DNA from: Treponema sp.
GTDB taxonomy: Bacteria > Spirochaetota > Spirochaetia > Treponematales > Breznakiellaceae
Assembly: GCA_031261385.1 (NCBI GenBank)
Contig: JAISJS010000394.1
Coordinates: forward strand, 1-28,066
DNA length: 28,066 nucleotides
Direction of reading: 5' to 3'
The position numbers were made by a program, and so were the translations under genes. The notes beneath the pieces were generated by a model. That model saw only the letters and a list, made by a program, of their open reading frames with translations. It was not told the origin of the DNA and made no database searches. Shown in pieces: positions 8,335-15,598 of this stretch (the stretch's first letter is position 1; each line of letters starts with the position of its first letter).

Positions 8335-8648
8335 GGGGTAAGGGTACCGCGCCGGAAATGCGCGGCGGCGTTGGCAGGAGGGGCTTCCGGTAATCGGCAT
8401 TGAGCCAATTGCAAAAACCCCTAAAAACAGCCCAAAACAAGCCGGGTGTAAAATGTGACGGCCACCCTGACGGGGAGGCGTGTACACGCGGGAATTTCCT
8501 GTTTTGGGGGTAAAATTTAAGGGGTCTCAGCCCTCAAAAACGGGGTATTTCCGGGGTACTTGCGATTTTCAGAAAAAGTGGTATACTTAAAGCATGAGAA
8601 CTCTGTTAAGTCTTGGCCCGGTTCCGGGAAAGGATCTTGGCAGGGTTT
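8335..8648. other. 314-bp intergenic stretch in the head operon
   Basis: The rest of the head genes are packed with overlaps, but this stretch has no convincing gene on either strand. It contains a CGTGTACACG palindrome (about 8471-8480), repeated GGGGTA-type runs, a small CCCGG-TT-CCGGG hairpin (about 8617-8628) and a plus-strand sigma70-like promoter (8560-8587). On the minus strand the frame of the protease gene is open up to 8487, so part of it may be coding. A toxin-immunity gene might be expected here, but none is visible. Confidence 0.6.
8560..8587 (+). promoter_or_regulatory. Sigma70-like promoter, antisense to MuF gene
   Basis: TTGCGA, a 16-bp spacer and TATACT occur on the plus strand just beyond the 3' end of the MuF gene. 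A transcript from here would start near 8594 and run antisense into the part of the MuF gene that encodes its toxin-like domain. A 43-codon plus-strand frame begins with ATG at 8594 but lacks a Shine-Dalgarno and looks unremarkable. Confidence 0.35.
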
Positions 8649-10076
8649 TCATTTTTTTAACGTTTTTAGTACACCCCGCCATGATACCAACGCATTTTTT
8701 ATTTGACTTCCCATCCTGTCTTTAACTTCGTCCTCGATGGTTTCCCATGTGAGCCCATCCGGCGCCTGCATTAAAACAAAGGTCGCCCCCTGTTTCTTTG
8801 CTGATTTTACCGCCTCATTGACAGCTCTTGGGGTTTCTGTAAAAACATGTTTAATATCTGCAACCTGACCATCAATAATAATATCCGGACTTTTTATTCC
8901 CTGGGCCTTTGACTTGGGAAGAAAGAAAATTTCATGTCCATCATCCGCCGCCTTTTTTGCAAGTCCTAATTCATCGGTCTCAATCCAATGCCCTTTTTCA
9001 AAGCTATTGTTGATTCCCGGTTTCGCCAATTCGGATTGTTTTACATAGCCACCATTTGACAGAAGTCCACCCCCTTCCGGATAGACCGTTTTATAATTTT
9101 TTACCAGTTCCATTGCATATTGCGGCATCCCAAGTTTACTCGCCGCAGCCGCTATCTCCCCGTCAATCCCGTACCCCTTGGCCCGTTCAACCATGTCCGG
9201 AGTCAGCCGCCAGTAACTCTCCTTGTCCAGCGGGTACCTGCCAAAGCCCTTGGCAGGGGCGGCATAATTTCCCATGGCATACGCCTGTTCCGGTCCGCCG
9301 TATTCGTCCAGTTCCGCCGGGTCATAGATCCCCCGCACATAGGTTCTGCAGGAGAAGTGAAACGGCGGCCAGAGGTTCTGCCAGACCGGATCGCCATAGG
9401 GCCGGATAAAGGGCGGGTTCGTGAGCGCCTGGCAGATTTCAGACTGGCGGGAATCGTTGATGCCCACCAGTTCCAGGGCGATGGGGGGAGAGGCCTCAAA
9501 GCCCATGGCGCGGCCGGCGTTGTGCACCGCGTCGATGTTGGTCCGGTACACCGTTTCCCAATAGGACATGTTTCCTTTGCCGAATCCGGCGCCGTTGAGA
9601 ATTTCCGCGTCGGTCATCCGGTAGAAATCCGCGATAGTGCCGCCTTCTTCAAGCCCCTTGCGGAGTACCCCTTTTACGTTGTTGATGGCGTCACAATCGT
9701 TGAGCCGCCCGACGGTAAAGGCGCGGAGCCGCAGCCTGTCATCCAGATCGTAGTAGGCTTTTTTGTCCAGCGGTATCTGCGTGCCAAGAAACGATACGGC
9801 CTCTTCAAAAGGCAATACCCCAATCGGCGCATCCGGCAGCAGGAGCGGGTCGGCAAAATCCTTGCCCCGTTTTTTCTTTTCCGCGCCCGCCGTGTCCATG
9901 CCCATAAGGCAGGAACGCATGAATAATTCGTGGATATTTTCCAGGGAGGCATAATCTTCCGGCAGCGCCGCGGTTTCATCATCAAGCAGCGCGGGGTCGC
10001 CGTCAAGCTCCTTGAGCCAGGCGCGGATCCGCGCGAGGTAACTGTGGATGATCCGGCGCCGGTACGGCGCTTCCAT
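8649..10076 (-). CDS. MuF head morphogenesis protein with C-terminal nuclease-toxin-like domain
   Basis: A minor head protein of 475 aa from the ATG at 10076; an in-frame TTG at 10151 would add 25 residues and overlap the portal gene. No start has a good Shine-Dalgarno. The central part (about residues 165-270) has the SPP1 gp7 / Mu gpF pattern: YWETVYRTNIDAVHNAGRAM, then GINDSRQSEICQ and WPPFHFSCRTYVRG. From about residue 362 the protein changes to a separate domain: ADDGHEIFFLPKS, then SPDIIIDGQVADIKHV (D398, D407, K409) and AVKSAKKQGATFVLMQAP. This resembles the nuclease fold of CdiA C-terminal tRNases and related PD-(D/E)XK-like toxins. MuF-toxin fusions are a known polymorphic toxin group in temperate phages. 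The toxin assignment is from motif shape only. Confidence 0.83.
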   Translation of the reverse strand: MEAPYRRRIIHSYLARIRAWLKELDGDPALLDDETAALPEDYASLENIHELFMRSCLMGMDTAGAEKKKRGKDFADPLLLPDAPIGVLPFEEAVSFLGTQIPLDKKAYYDLDDRLRLRAFTVGRLNDCDAINNVKGVLRKGLEEGGTIADFYRMTDAEILNGAGFGKGNMSYWETVYRTNIDAVHNAGRAMGFEASPPIALELVGINDSRQSEICQALTNPPFIRPYGDPVWQNLWPPFHFSCRTYVRGIYDPAELDEYGGPEQAYAMGNYAAPAKGFGRYPLDKESYWRLTPDMVERAKGYGIDGEIAAAASKLGMPQYAMELVKNYKTVYPEGGGLLSNGGYVKQSELAKPGINNSFEKGHWIETDELGLAKKAADDGHEIFFLPKSKAQGIKSPDIIIDGQVADIKHVFTETPRAVNEAVKSAKKQGATFVLMQAPDGLTWETIEDEVKDRMGSQIKNALVSWRGVLKTLKK

Positions 10077-10095
10077 CCGGTCAAGCCGGGCGGCG

Positions 10096-11334
10096 TTATG
10101 CGTTTCTATTGCCGCGCCGCGTTCCAAAAAAAAAAGAATCACGGTCGGCAAAGTCCGGCCCCTCGGCGGCCATGGCGGGAAGCCCGGCGGGTTTCAGGAA
10201 GGCGTCGTCATCACCGGCGGGTTCCGGGATCTTGTGAACCCCGTAGATAGCTTTTTTGGACACCGGGATTCCCCGGTCAATGGCTTCGGTTAAAACTTTC
10301 CACGAGGCTTTCTCTCCGGCGTCAATTTCAAACTCCAGCGGCGGCACGCCGGGAAAATTGATTTCCGCGAACCAGTCGTAAAGCGGCTGTACCGAAGCCT
10401 GCAGCGCCTGGGCGTCGCCGTAGGTAACGGCGTCAAAACTCCGCTCGTGAAGTTCCCCCTGGGCCTTGGTGCCGTACTCGGCCTGGTTGGTCGTAAGGCT
10501 CTGCCCGGTGATGGCGTAGGCAATCTCGGTGTTGCAGGTGTTTATGATAACGTCAAAGTCCCGCAGCGCGCCGGCGGCATCAAGGTACTTCACTTCCCGG
10601 ACATTCCCCAGGGCGGCGCTCGATCCGCTGCGTACCCTGCTTAACAGATTGGCAAGGATGCCGGCGCGTGATTTAACCTCGGTGTCATTAGCGGCGTCAA
10701 ATATCGCGAGGATCGAGGGAACCCCTATCCGTTCGGCGGCCATGATCCAAAACTTGAACCCCAGCTTCTTGAACTTCCATGGCCAGTAAGCGGCGCGCAG
10801 CGCCGGACGGCCCCAGGGGTTCCCCGTCCCCCGGTCGTTCCGGTGGACAAGAAATTTCCGGGGCTCATCAAGCCGCCTGCCCGTGGGTGCATATACCGGA
10901 AGGCGCCAGTCCGCGCCGGGCAGCGGAAACGAAATTTGCGACCGGGGGATGGGGAGAAAATCAACCGGCACATACAGGCCGTCCCGCTGTTCCCAGATGA
11001 CCTCCGTCACCGCGACGCCATTGGGAATGGCGTTCATAAGCTGCAGGCAGAGCTTCTGCCGTTTGTTGTAGTTGATGGCGGCCCTGCACGCTTCGTCCAG
11101 GCGGTCATGCCCGCCGTCCCGCTGCGCCATGTCAAGCCAGAGCACCCGGTTCTGCCGGTTCTCCACGAGGGAAGCAATCCTTCCGTCATCCATCATCTCG
11201 CTGAATATCCGGGAAGATTCCCCCACCGTGGACAGCCAGTCGGCGGCGTCATCAATGGCGGATATAAAAGACCGGAACATCCCGATATCAACAACCTGCT
11301 TTTCAAGGTCATGTGCGTTTATGCGCTTTGCCAT
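10096..11334 (-). CDS. Portal protein (DUF935, Mu gp29-like)
   Basis: A 412-aa portal protein, the dodecameric ring at the head vertex through which DNA is packaged. Its N-terminal helical region (MAKRINAHDLEKQVVDIGMF), the segment NRVLWLDMAQRDG, the wing region VTEVIWEQRDGLYVPVDF, and IINTCNTEIAYAITGQSLTT followed by GTKAQGELHERSF are characteristic of DUF935. The start at 11334 has GGGGGAG upstream. It ends in a run of Phe codons (T10 on the coding strand). It lies between the large terminase and MuF, as in Mu. Confidence 0.92.
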   Translation of the reverse strand: MAKRINAHDLEKQVVDIGMFRSFISAIDDAADWLSTVGESSRIFSEMMDDGRIASLVENRQNRVLWLDMAQRDGGHDRLDEACRAAINYNKRQKLCLQLMNAIPNGVAVTEVIWEQRDGLYVPVDFLPIPRSQISFPLPGADWRLPVYAPTGRRLDEPRKFLVHRNDRGTGNPWGRPALRAAYWPWKFKKLGFKFWIMAAERIGVPSILAIFDAANDTEVKSRAGILANLLSRVRSGSSAALGNVREVKYLDAAGALRDFDVIINTCNTEIAYAITGQSLTTNQAEYGTKAQGELHERSFDAVTYGDAQALQASVQPLYDWFAEINFPGVPPLEFEIDAGEKASWKVLTEAIDRGIPVSKKAIYGVHKIPEPAGDDDAFLKPAGLPAMAAEGPDFADRDSFFFGTRRGNRNA

Positions 11335-11343
11335 GGCTCCCCC

Positions 11344-12807
11344 CTAATATCCCTGCCAGATAGTATCATTGCCGCTTTGTGTTACCTCCGCAAAGGGATG
11401 GGTGTCATCGGCGCATGCTTCAATGGCATTAAGGGCCAGCGCCGAGGCGACCGCCCCGTCACCGTGCCGCTTCCGGGACAGGGCAGATCCCGCCTTTTCT
11501 TTGGTGCTGTCGTCAATAAGGGGATACCCCGCCTTGAGCCGCACCACGCCAAAGTCGCCGATAAGGTACTCATCCTGCGGGATGGTCCATTCCCGGTCTT
11601 CAAGACGCCCTTTCAGTTTGGGAAACCAGGTCCCATACCAGGCGCGGGTGATCATGACCGGAATTGCCCTGCCCGGCCATTCGGTTTCCGCCTTCTCGGC
11701 GATCATCTGGCCGTTGCCCCGCGCGTCCAGCGCGGCGCCGCCAAAAATCCGCAGGGCGCCGACCAGCAGCACCCAGAACTGCCACTGCTGATCAAAAGGC
11801 CAGTTCCGCAGTTCCACTACCGCCACAGTCCGGGCATGTTTTTTTTCGACAAGCTCGTCAAGCCAGAACACCGTGAGGTCCCCTGACCGGGCAAAGTCCT
11901 CGCCGATGAATACCGGATTTTCCAGCGTCCTGATAAAGGACAGCACTTCCCGGTTAAACCATTTTTCAACAACCCGCTCCCGCTTCTCTTTCGGTTCTTT
12001 GAGGAAGGCATCTTCAAAGCCCTTGCGGATAACTTCAATGTCACTGTCGGCGCAGGGGTCAAGGATGATCCGGGGGAAGTACCGGGATCCGGTCCGCGCC
12101 GGGATGCAGTCAAGCTCCTCCTCCATGTTGTCACGGTAGATACGCCTGACCCGTTCGACAAATTCTTTTTCACCTTCGGCGGTCCATTCCCGGTTCTGTG
12201 TTTGGCAGATTTTCTTATAAAGTCCCTGTTCCAGCGCCTGTGAAAAGGTGATCCGGTGGTGGGACCAGTCCGGTTCCTCCCCCGCCCTGATCCGGTTAAG
12301 CAGCATGTTGAACGGGCTGTCATCGCCGTTATGAGTAGACACGATGGTGAGCTTGCCGCCCCAAATCTGGAGGGCCAGGGCGGCCTTGAGTATCCCCTCA
12401 AAGCCGTCGGTAAAGGCAGCCTCGTCAAAAACAATGTTTCCCTGCTTTGACCGGATGGCGTATTCCGTGGAAGGGAGCGCGTACACGCCGTGTCCTGACG
12501 GGAAAATCAGCGCGTAAACCTTGAAAGTTTTGTTGTTCTCGTCAACAACCTCTTCCTCAAAATAGTCGGCGACAATCTGCAGCGCCCGCGCCCAGTATTT
12601 GGCGTCATCAATAAACTGCTTGGTCATGTCGTGGTTATACGAAATGTAATAGGTGTTGGTTCCCCGGGCGGCGAGGCCGTCAAGGGCGCCTTCCAGGGAC
12701 AGCAGCCAGGAGATGCCGGTGCGCCTGCCTTTTTCGATTATCCTGAGCGGGGTCTTGTCCTCCAGCACCCGCTTCTGGTACGGCAGCAGGATGTCAAGCG
12801 GGTCCAT
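11344..12807 (-). CDS. Large terminase subunit (Mu gp28-like)
   Basis: An ATPase-nuclease that pumps DNA into the prohead. From the ATG at 12807 it is 487 aa (MDPLDILLPYQKRVL); an earlier ATG at 12852 is possible. The Walker A-like motif is EKGRRTGIS (residues 25-33) and Walker B is NIVFDEAAF with D128 and E129. Coupling motif: KLTIVSTHNGDDS. The C-terminal nuclease (RNase H fold) shows FIGEDFARSGDLTVFW, then ALDARGNGQMIAE and a late HGDGAVASALA, which supply the expected acidic residues. It overlaps the small-terminase-like gene by 14 bp. Mu-like phages use headful packaging from integrated copies. Confidence 0.92.
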   Translation of the reverse strand: MDPLDILLPYQKRVLEDKTPLRIIEKGRRTGISWLLSLEGALDGLAARGTNTYYISYNHDMTKQFIDDAKYWARALQIVADYFEEEVVDENNKTFKVYALIFPSGHGVYALPSTEYAIRSKQGNIVFDEAAFTDGFEGILKAALALQIWGGKLTIVSTHNGDDSPFNMLLNRIRAGEEPDWSHHRITFSQALEQGLYKKICQTQNREWTAEGEKEFVERVRRIYRDNMEEELDCIPARTGSRYFPRIILDPCADSDIEVIRKGFEDAFLKEPKEKRERVVEKWFNREVLSFIRTLENPVFIGEDFARSGDLTVFWLDELVEKKHARTVAVVELRNWPFDQQWQFWVLLVGALRIFGGAALDARGNGQMIAEKAETEWPGRAIPVMITRAWYGTWFPKLKGRLEDREWTIPQDEYLIGDFGVVRLKAGYPLIDDSTKEKAGSALSRKRHGDGAVASALALNAIEACADDTHPFAEVTQSGNDTIWQGY

Positions 12808-13339
12808 CACTGAGCCCCAGAATCTTTGTCCGTATTTCGCTGACAAGGTCATCACTCGCCCCGCGTTTCCGCGCCGCCTTCTCCGCTTCATCCGCCGCGG
12901 CGTTTTTCGTTTTGAAACAGCCCGCCCGGTAGCCTTTCTCATAATCGAGCTTGAGCCGGGACACCGCCGCGATGGAACGGGATATCCGGGCGACCGCGAG
13001 GATTACCTGTTCACTGCCCATGTCCCGGAAGTCCTCAATGCCGCGGAGTTCGTCAAGCAGCTTGGTAAGGGTGAGCTGCAGCGTCGCCTCTCCGATGTCC
13101 GTTCCGGGGCGGCCTTCGGTCGCCTGGACTATGGCACTGGCGCTTTCCATTGCCTCCTCGAAGCGCTTCATGTCAATCTTCTTTTTCCGGAGCGCCCTGG
13201 CCACCCCGCTGTGGGAGGCGGCATAGCCTTCTTTCCGGAGAATGGCGGCGATTTCTTTGGCGGTCTTCTTTTCGTGCTGAAAAAGATCATACGCACGGTC
13301 AACCAGCCCCTGGAGTTCCAGATTGCTCCGCCTCGGCAT
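12794..13339 (-). CDS. Mu gp27-like protein (DUF3486), probable small terminase
   Basis: A 181-aa, largely helical protein. The N-terminus (about 8-55) holds a helix-turn-helix: LVDRAYDLFQHEKKTAKEIA followed by AASHSGVARALRKKKID. The rest is a long charged helical region. It lies immediately upstream of the large terminase, where Mu has gp27. DUF3486 proteins are thought to act as the DNA-recognition subunit of packaging. Start ATG at 13339 follows the preceding gene's stop directly. Confidence 0.82.
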   Translation of the reverse strand: MPRRSNLELQGLVDRAYDLFQHEKKTAKEIAAILRKEGYAASHSGVARALRKKKIDMKRFEEAMESASAIVQATEGRPGTDIGEATLQLTLTKLLDELRGIEDFRDMGSEQVILAVARISRSIAAVSRLKLDYEKGYRAGCFKTKNAAADEAEKAARKRGASDDLVSEIRTKILGLSDGPA

Positions 13340-13627
13340 TTATTTCCGCTCCGCCTTTACTTCATCAATGGACCGCTTTATGTACTCCACATCTTTTTGC
13401 AGGGAGGTCATGGTTTGCAGCAATTCTTTTTCGATGCCGTCAACCCGCTCATCCATGCGGGACAGCGTTCTTACCGTATCGGCAAGGGTGTCTTCAAGCT
13501 TCTTGAGCCTGAGGTCATGCTCGCCTTTCCACTGGCCCACTTTAATCGCCGTACCAAGGAACCCGACAATCGAGGCGATAATGCCGATGCTTTTGGCGAT
13601 TTCCACCGTGTTCGATCCGTCACTCAT
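13340..13627 (-). CDS. Small membrane-anchored coiled-coil protein
   Basis: A 95-aa protein with one N-terminal membrane segment (about residues 10-31, IAKSIGIIASIVGFLGTAIK) and a long charged coiled coil to the end (DLRLKKLEDTLADTV and DGIEKELLQTMTSLQKD). It overlaps the next upstream gene by 4 bp and abuts the gp27-like gene. The position matches Mu gp25/gp26 (DUF2730-type), whose function is unknown; the shape also resembles XhlA-type holin accessory proteins. I cannot decide between them. Confidence 0.72.
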   Translation of the reverse strand: MSDGSNTVEIAKSIGIIASIVGFLGTAIKVGQWKGEHDLRLKKLEDTLADTVRTLSRMDERVDGIEKELLQTMTSLQKDVEYIKRSIDEVKAERK

Positions 13628-14091
13628 TTTATAAAACCCCTCCCGATTTCAACCGCCGCAAAAGCCAGGCCGACGCTAATCGCCGCTATCTTCCAGAACT
13701 TCACCGTGCGCTCTGATTGCCGCAACCGCCTGTTCGATTCGACGGCCGCCTTCTTCAATTCGGCCAACTCGTTCCCGAGCTTCCCGAGCTCTCCCCGTAA
13801 TGGTATCAATTCCGCTTCCGATTTCTCCAATGAGAGGGACGCTCCCCGTAACAAGGTCTCGGCTTCGGTCAACGCCGTCTCGACTTTCTCCAATCGCCCC
13901 TTCAATTCCGCCGACCCGGTTTCCAAGATCATCAGCAATTCCCGCAGCGCGATCGATTCCCGCCGTATCAACGCCGCCTCCGCCCGGATTTCTTCGAGCG
14001 CCGAAACGGGCACCAATACCGACTGCGAGAAAACAGAAAATGAAAATGACAATAAAAAGAATCCGGCGATGCAGCGGCTTTTCAAACACAT
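13624..14091 (-). CDS. Exported coiled-coil protein with C-terminal membrane anchor (spanin-like)
   Basis: A 155-aa protein from the ATG at 14091; GGGAGG lies 4 bases upstream and the codon overlaps the holin stop (TGATG). An N-terminal signal sequence (GFFLLSFSFSVFSQ) precedes a long coiled coil (about 30-128) and a C-terminal hydrophobic segment (WKIAAISVGLAFAAVEIG). An export signal plus C-terminal membrane anchor around a periplasmic coil is the layout of a unimolecular spanin, although there is no clear lipobox. It is placed between holin and coiled-coil genes in a lysis cassette. Leucine is encoded mostly by TTG, unlike neighbours, perhaps because a second frame overlaps almost the whole gene. 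Confidence 0.75.
   Translation of the reverse strand: MCLKSRCIAGFFLLSFSFSVFSQSVLVPVSALEEIRAEAALIRRESIALRELLMILETGSAELKGRLEKVETALTEAETLLRGASLSLEKSEAELIPLRGELGKLGNELAELKKAAVESNRRLRQSERTVKFWKIAAISVGLAFAAVEIGRGFIK
13676..14089 (-). CDS. Candidate overlapping gene inside the spanin-like gene
   Basis: A second minus-strand frame, shifted relative to the spanin-like gene, encodes 137 aa from a GTG at 14089. That GTG lies 6 bases after the same GGAGG, a better spacing than for the ATG at 14091. The product has a basic N-terminus, one strong membrane segment (about 9-26, RRILFIVIFIFCFLAVGIGA) and then a regular polar helical stretch with repeated Gly-Ile-Asp/Glu units (GIDRAAGIADDLGNRVGGIE). This is the i-spanin layout. 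Nested Rz/Rz1 pairs are well known, but this one could still be a chance by-product of biased codons in the main frame. Confidence 0.4.
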   Translation of the reverse strand: MFEKPLHRRILFIVIFIFCFLAVGIGARFGARRNPGGGGVDTAGIDRAAGIADDLGNRVGGIEGAIGESRDGVDRSRDLVTGSVPLIGEIGSGIDTITGRAREARERVGRIEEGGRRIEQAVAAIRAHGEVLEDSGD

Positions 14092-14375
14092 CACGCCTCC
14101 CTGTCAAAGGCGGCTTTTGCCTTCTTGAGAATTGCCTCAAAGAAAAAGACGGAAATACCAAAGATGGCCGCCCACCAAAACCAGACCTGCTCCGGGGCGA
14201 AAAATTTGCCAATCCGCAGCAGCCAGGCCGCCCCCGCCGAAAGCGCCAGGGGGATATAGACGCGGTACCCCTTGAGCCGGTCTTTTTTGTCCAGGCCTTT
14301 AATAATCTCGGTAACCAGTATTACCACCACGCTTGCAATGGGAATAAACACAGGTAAAAGACTTACGATATCCAT
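14091..14375 (-). CDS. Holin-like membrane protein
   Basis: A 94-aa protein with three predicted membrane segments: about 5-24 (SLLPVFIPIASVVVILVTEI), 39-57 (VYIPLALSAGAAWLLRIG) and 66-83 (WFWWAAIFGISVFFFEAI), and a short basic-acidic tail. Size, topology and location next to an endolysin and spanin-like genes support a class I holin that permeabilises the inner membrane. AAGGGG precedes the ATG at 14375. The TGA overlaps the next ATG by one base, suggesting translational coupling. Confidence 0.78.
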   Translation of the reverse strand: MDIVSLLPVFIPIASVVVILVTEIIKGLDKKDRLKGYRVYIPLALSAGAAWLLRIGKFFAPEQVWFWWAAIFGISVFFFEAILKKAKAAFDREA

Positions 14376-14410
14376 ACAAACCCCTTTGGAGTATTCTCCG
14401 GTAAAATAAT

Positions 14411-14887
14411 TTATGCAGCCCCGCCGTCATCCGGGTCAGGCATTTCAAAGTGGGGATTGTCCCACCCTTTGGCCCAGAGCTTCCCGTATCCGCCGGCGCA
14501 CCAGTCAAGGCCGAACTCTTCACCCCGCAACCCAATCTCTTCCCACTTTTCCATGGGAGCGTTCCACCATGGCCAGTCCGCCTTGCCGGGAATCTCCGGA
14601 CACAGATCTATGGCGCCGCCGTCCTGATGGACCGAATGAGTCGCGTCGGTAACTTTTTTCAGGTTTTCCTTTTCGGTGAGCTGATATAATCCCGCCTTTT
14701 GCCTGAGGGCATTCACCTCGGCAAGCGGCCTGCGGCCCTGGGCATAATAGGCGGCCTGGGTCCCGGCGGTCCGCAGGGTCTCTATGACGCAGACGCCGAT
14801 TTTCTCTTTTTTACAAAATTCCAGAAAGGCCCTAACCCGCTTGGCCATTTCGGGATTCAGCTTGTCAATGTCGCGGATAACTCCCAT
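14411..14887 (-). CDS. Endolysin, M15-family peptidase
   Basis: A 158-aa zinc peptidase that cleaves peptidoglycan stem peptides (L-Ala-D-Glu or D-Ala-D-Ala type endopeptidase). The M15C pattern is clear: VIETLRTAGTQAAYYAQGR (34-52), then HSVHQDGGAIDL (84-95) with H87 and D94, and WDNPHFEM (142-149) with H146. These are the three expected zinc ligands. There is no signal peptide, so it needs the neighbouring holin to reach the wall. I place the start at 14887, with GGAGG 6 bases upstream; that ribosome-binding site is inside a hairpin (separate entry). An upstream ATG at 14914 lacks any Shine-Dalgarno. Confidence 0.9.
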   Translation of the reverse strand: MGVIRDIDKLNPEMAKRVRAFLEFCKKEKIGVCVIETLRTAGTQAAYYAQGRRPLAEVNALRQKAGLYQLTEKENLKKVTDATHSVHQDGGAIDLCPEIPGKADWPWWNAPMEKWEEIGLRGEEFGLDWCAGGYGKLWAKGWDNPHFEMPDPDDGGAA

Positions 14888-14889
14888 AA

Positions 14890-14910
14890 GATACCTCCGG
14901 GGGAAGTATC
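14890..14910 (-). promoter_or_regulatory. RNA hairpin covering the endolysin ribosome-binding site
   Basis: On the minus strand GATACTTCC and GGAGGTATC are complementary over 9 bp (one G-U pair) with a CCC loop. The right arm contains the whole Shine-Dalgarno GGAGG, and the start codon lies two bases beyond it. Such a hairpin would block translation of transcripts that begin upstream. The lysozyme gene of phage T4 is controlled in this way. Confidence 0.6.
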
Positions 14911-14962
14911 GCATGGGGAGGGAAAGGGATGGGCTATGAGTGGAGATTAGAATAAAAGAATG

Positions 14963-15598
14963 TTACTGGTTTTTTACAGAAAAAACAAAAGATCTTCCCG
15001 ATTTTTGTTTTTCAATTTTTCCTGATTCAATTAATTCACTCAGTACTGTTTCAACATTCCAACTTTCATATTGCGGCATTGCTGCAAATAATTTTTGTAT
15101 ATCTTTCTGCAGAAACCCAGGATTATTTGACAGGTACATAATAATTTCTTTCTCGATAGAATTCTGTTCGCCCTCCCATTTTTCAGCAACAGGGCTTTTT
15201 CCATCCAAATATTCATTTACTTCTTTATCTGATAAAACGTCAATTTCACCAAGGAAATTATACAACTGTTCTGCATATTCGTCTTTCTTAAATGTGTTAT
15301 ATGAAATATCGAAATACTCTAAAATCTGTCCTTTCGTTACCAATCTCTCTGAAAAAAAGATTTTTAAAATTTCTTTTTCAGGCTCATCTATTCCGATTTG
15401 GTTTACAATATTAAGTGCGTCATCAATAAAAGGTTTGTTTATTTCTTTGAACTCAATAAGCCTTCCTTTTAAGCTTGCTGTTATGCTCGGAATATTTTCC
15501 AGAATGTCAAAGCAGATTTTTTTCACTTCATCATAATTGCCTTTCTGGTATGCGTCACTGGATTTTTCCTGTAAATTGAAATATTCATCGCTATTCAT
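14963..15598 (-). CDS. Cargo protein: helical N-terminus, HTH middle, winged-helix C-terminus
   Basis: A 211-aa protein of unknown function in AT-rich DNA. The first 45 residues form a helical hairpin reminiscent of MIT or TPR units (YFNLQEKSSDAYQKGNYDEV). The middle (about 75-125) has a possible HTH with LVTKGQILEYFDISYNTF. The C-terminal 65 residues are a winged helix: IEKEIIMYLSNNPGFLQKDI, then VETVLSELIESGKIEKQKSG ending in a beta-wing. The NPG-x-x-Q-x-x-I core is shared with the adjacent 137-aa protein, so the two look like diverged paralogues. It overlaps that gene by 4 bp and lies in the same direction as the repressor, suggesting expression in the lysogen. Confidence 0.78.
   Translation of the reverse strand: MNSDEYFNLQEKSSDAYQKGNYDEVKKICFDILENIPSITASLKGRLIEFKEINKPFIDDALNIVNQIGIDEPEKEILKIFFSERLVTKGQILEYFDISYNTFKKDEYAEQLYNFLGEIDVLSDKEVNEYLDGKSPVAEKWEGEQNSIEKEIIMYLSNNPGFLQKDIQKLFAAMPQYESWNVETVLSELIESGKIEKQKSGRSFVFSVKNQ

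Noticed and set aside
8594..8725. 43-codon plus-strand frame after the antisense promoter
   Set aside because: No Shine-Dalgarno and no convincing protein features; more likely untranslated if transcribed at all.
10090..10151. Possible frameshift at the T10 run joining portal and MuF
   Set aside because: The needed shift is +1 rather than the usual -1, portal and MuF are normally separate proteins, and a start after the portal stop is available. Polymerase slippage cannot be excluded.
10843..11886. 347-codon plus-strand frame opposite portal and terminase
   Set aside because: Antisense to two clearly identified genes; no family-like motif.
12653..14128. 491-codon plus-strand open frame opposite the terminase and lysis genes
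   Set aside because: Spans several well-supported minus-strand genes, has no good ribosome-binding site and its composition is that of an antisense shadow in GC-rich DNA.
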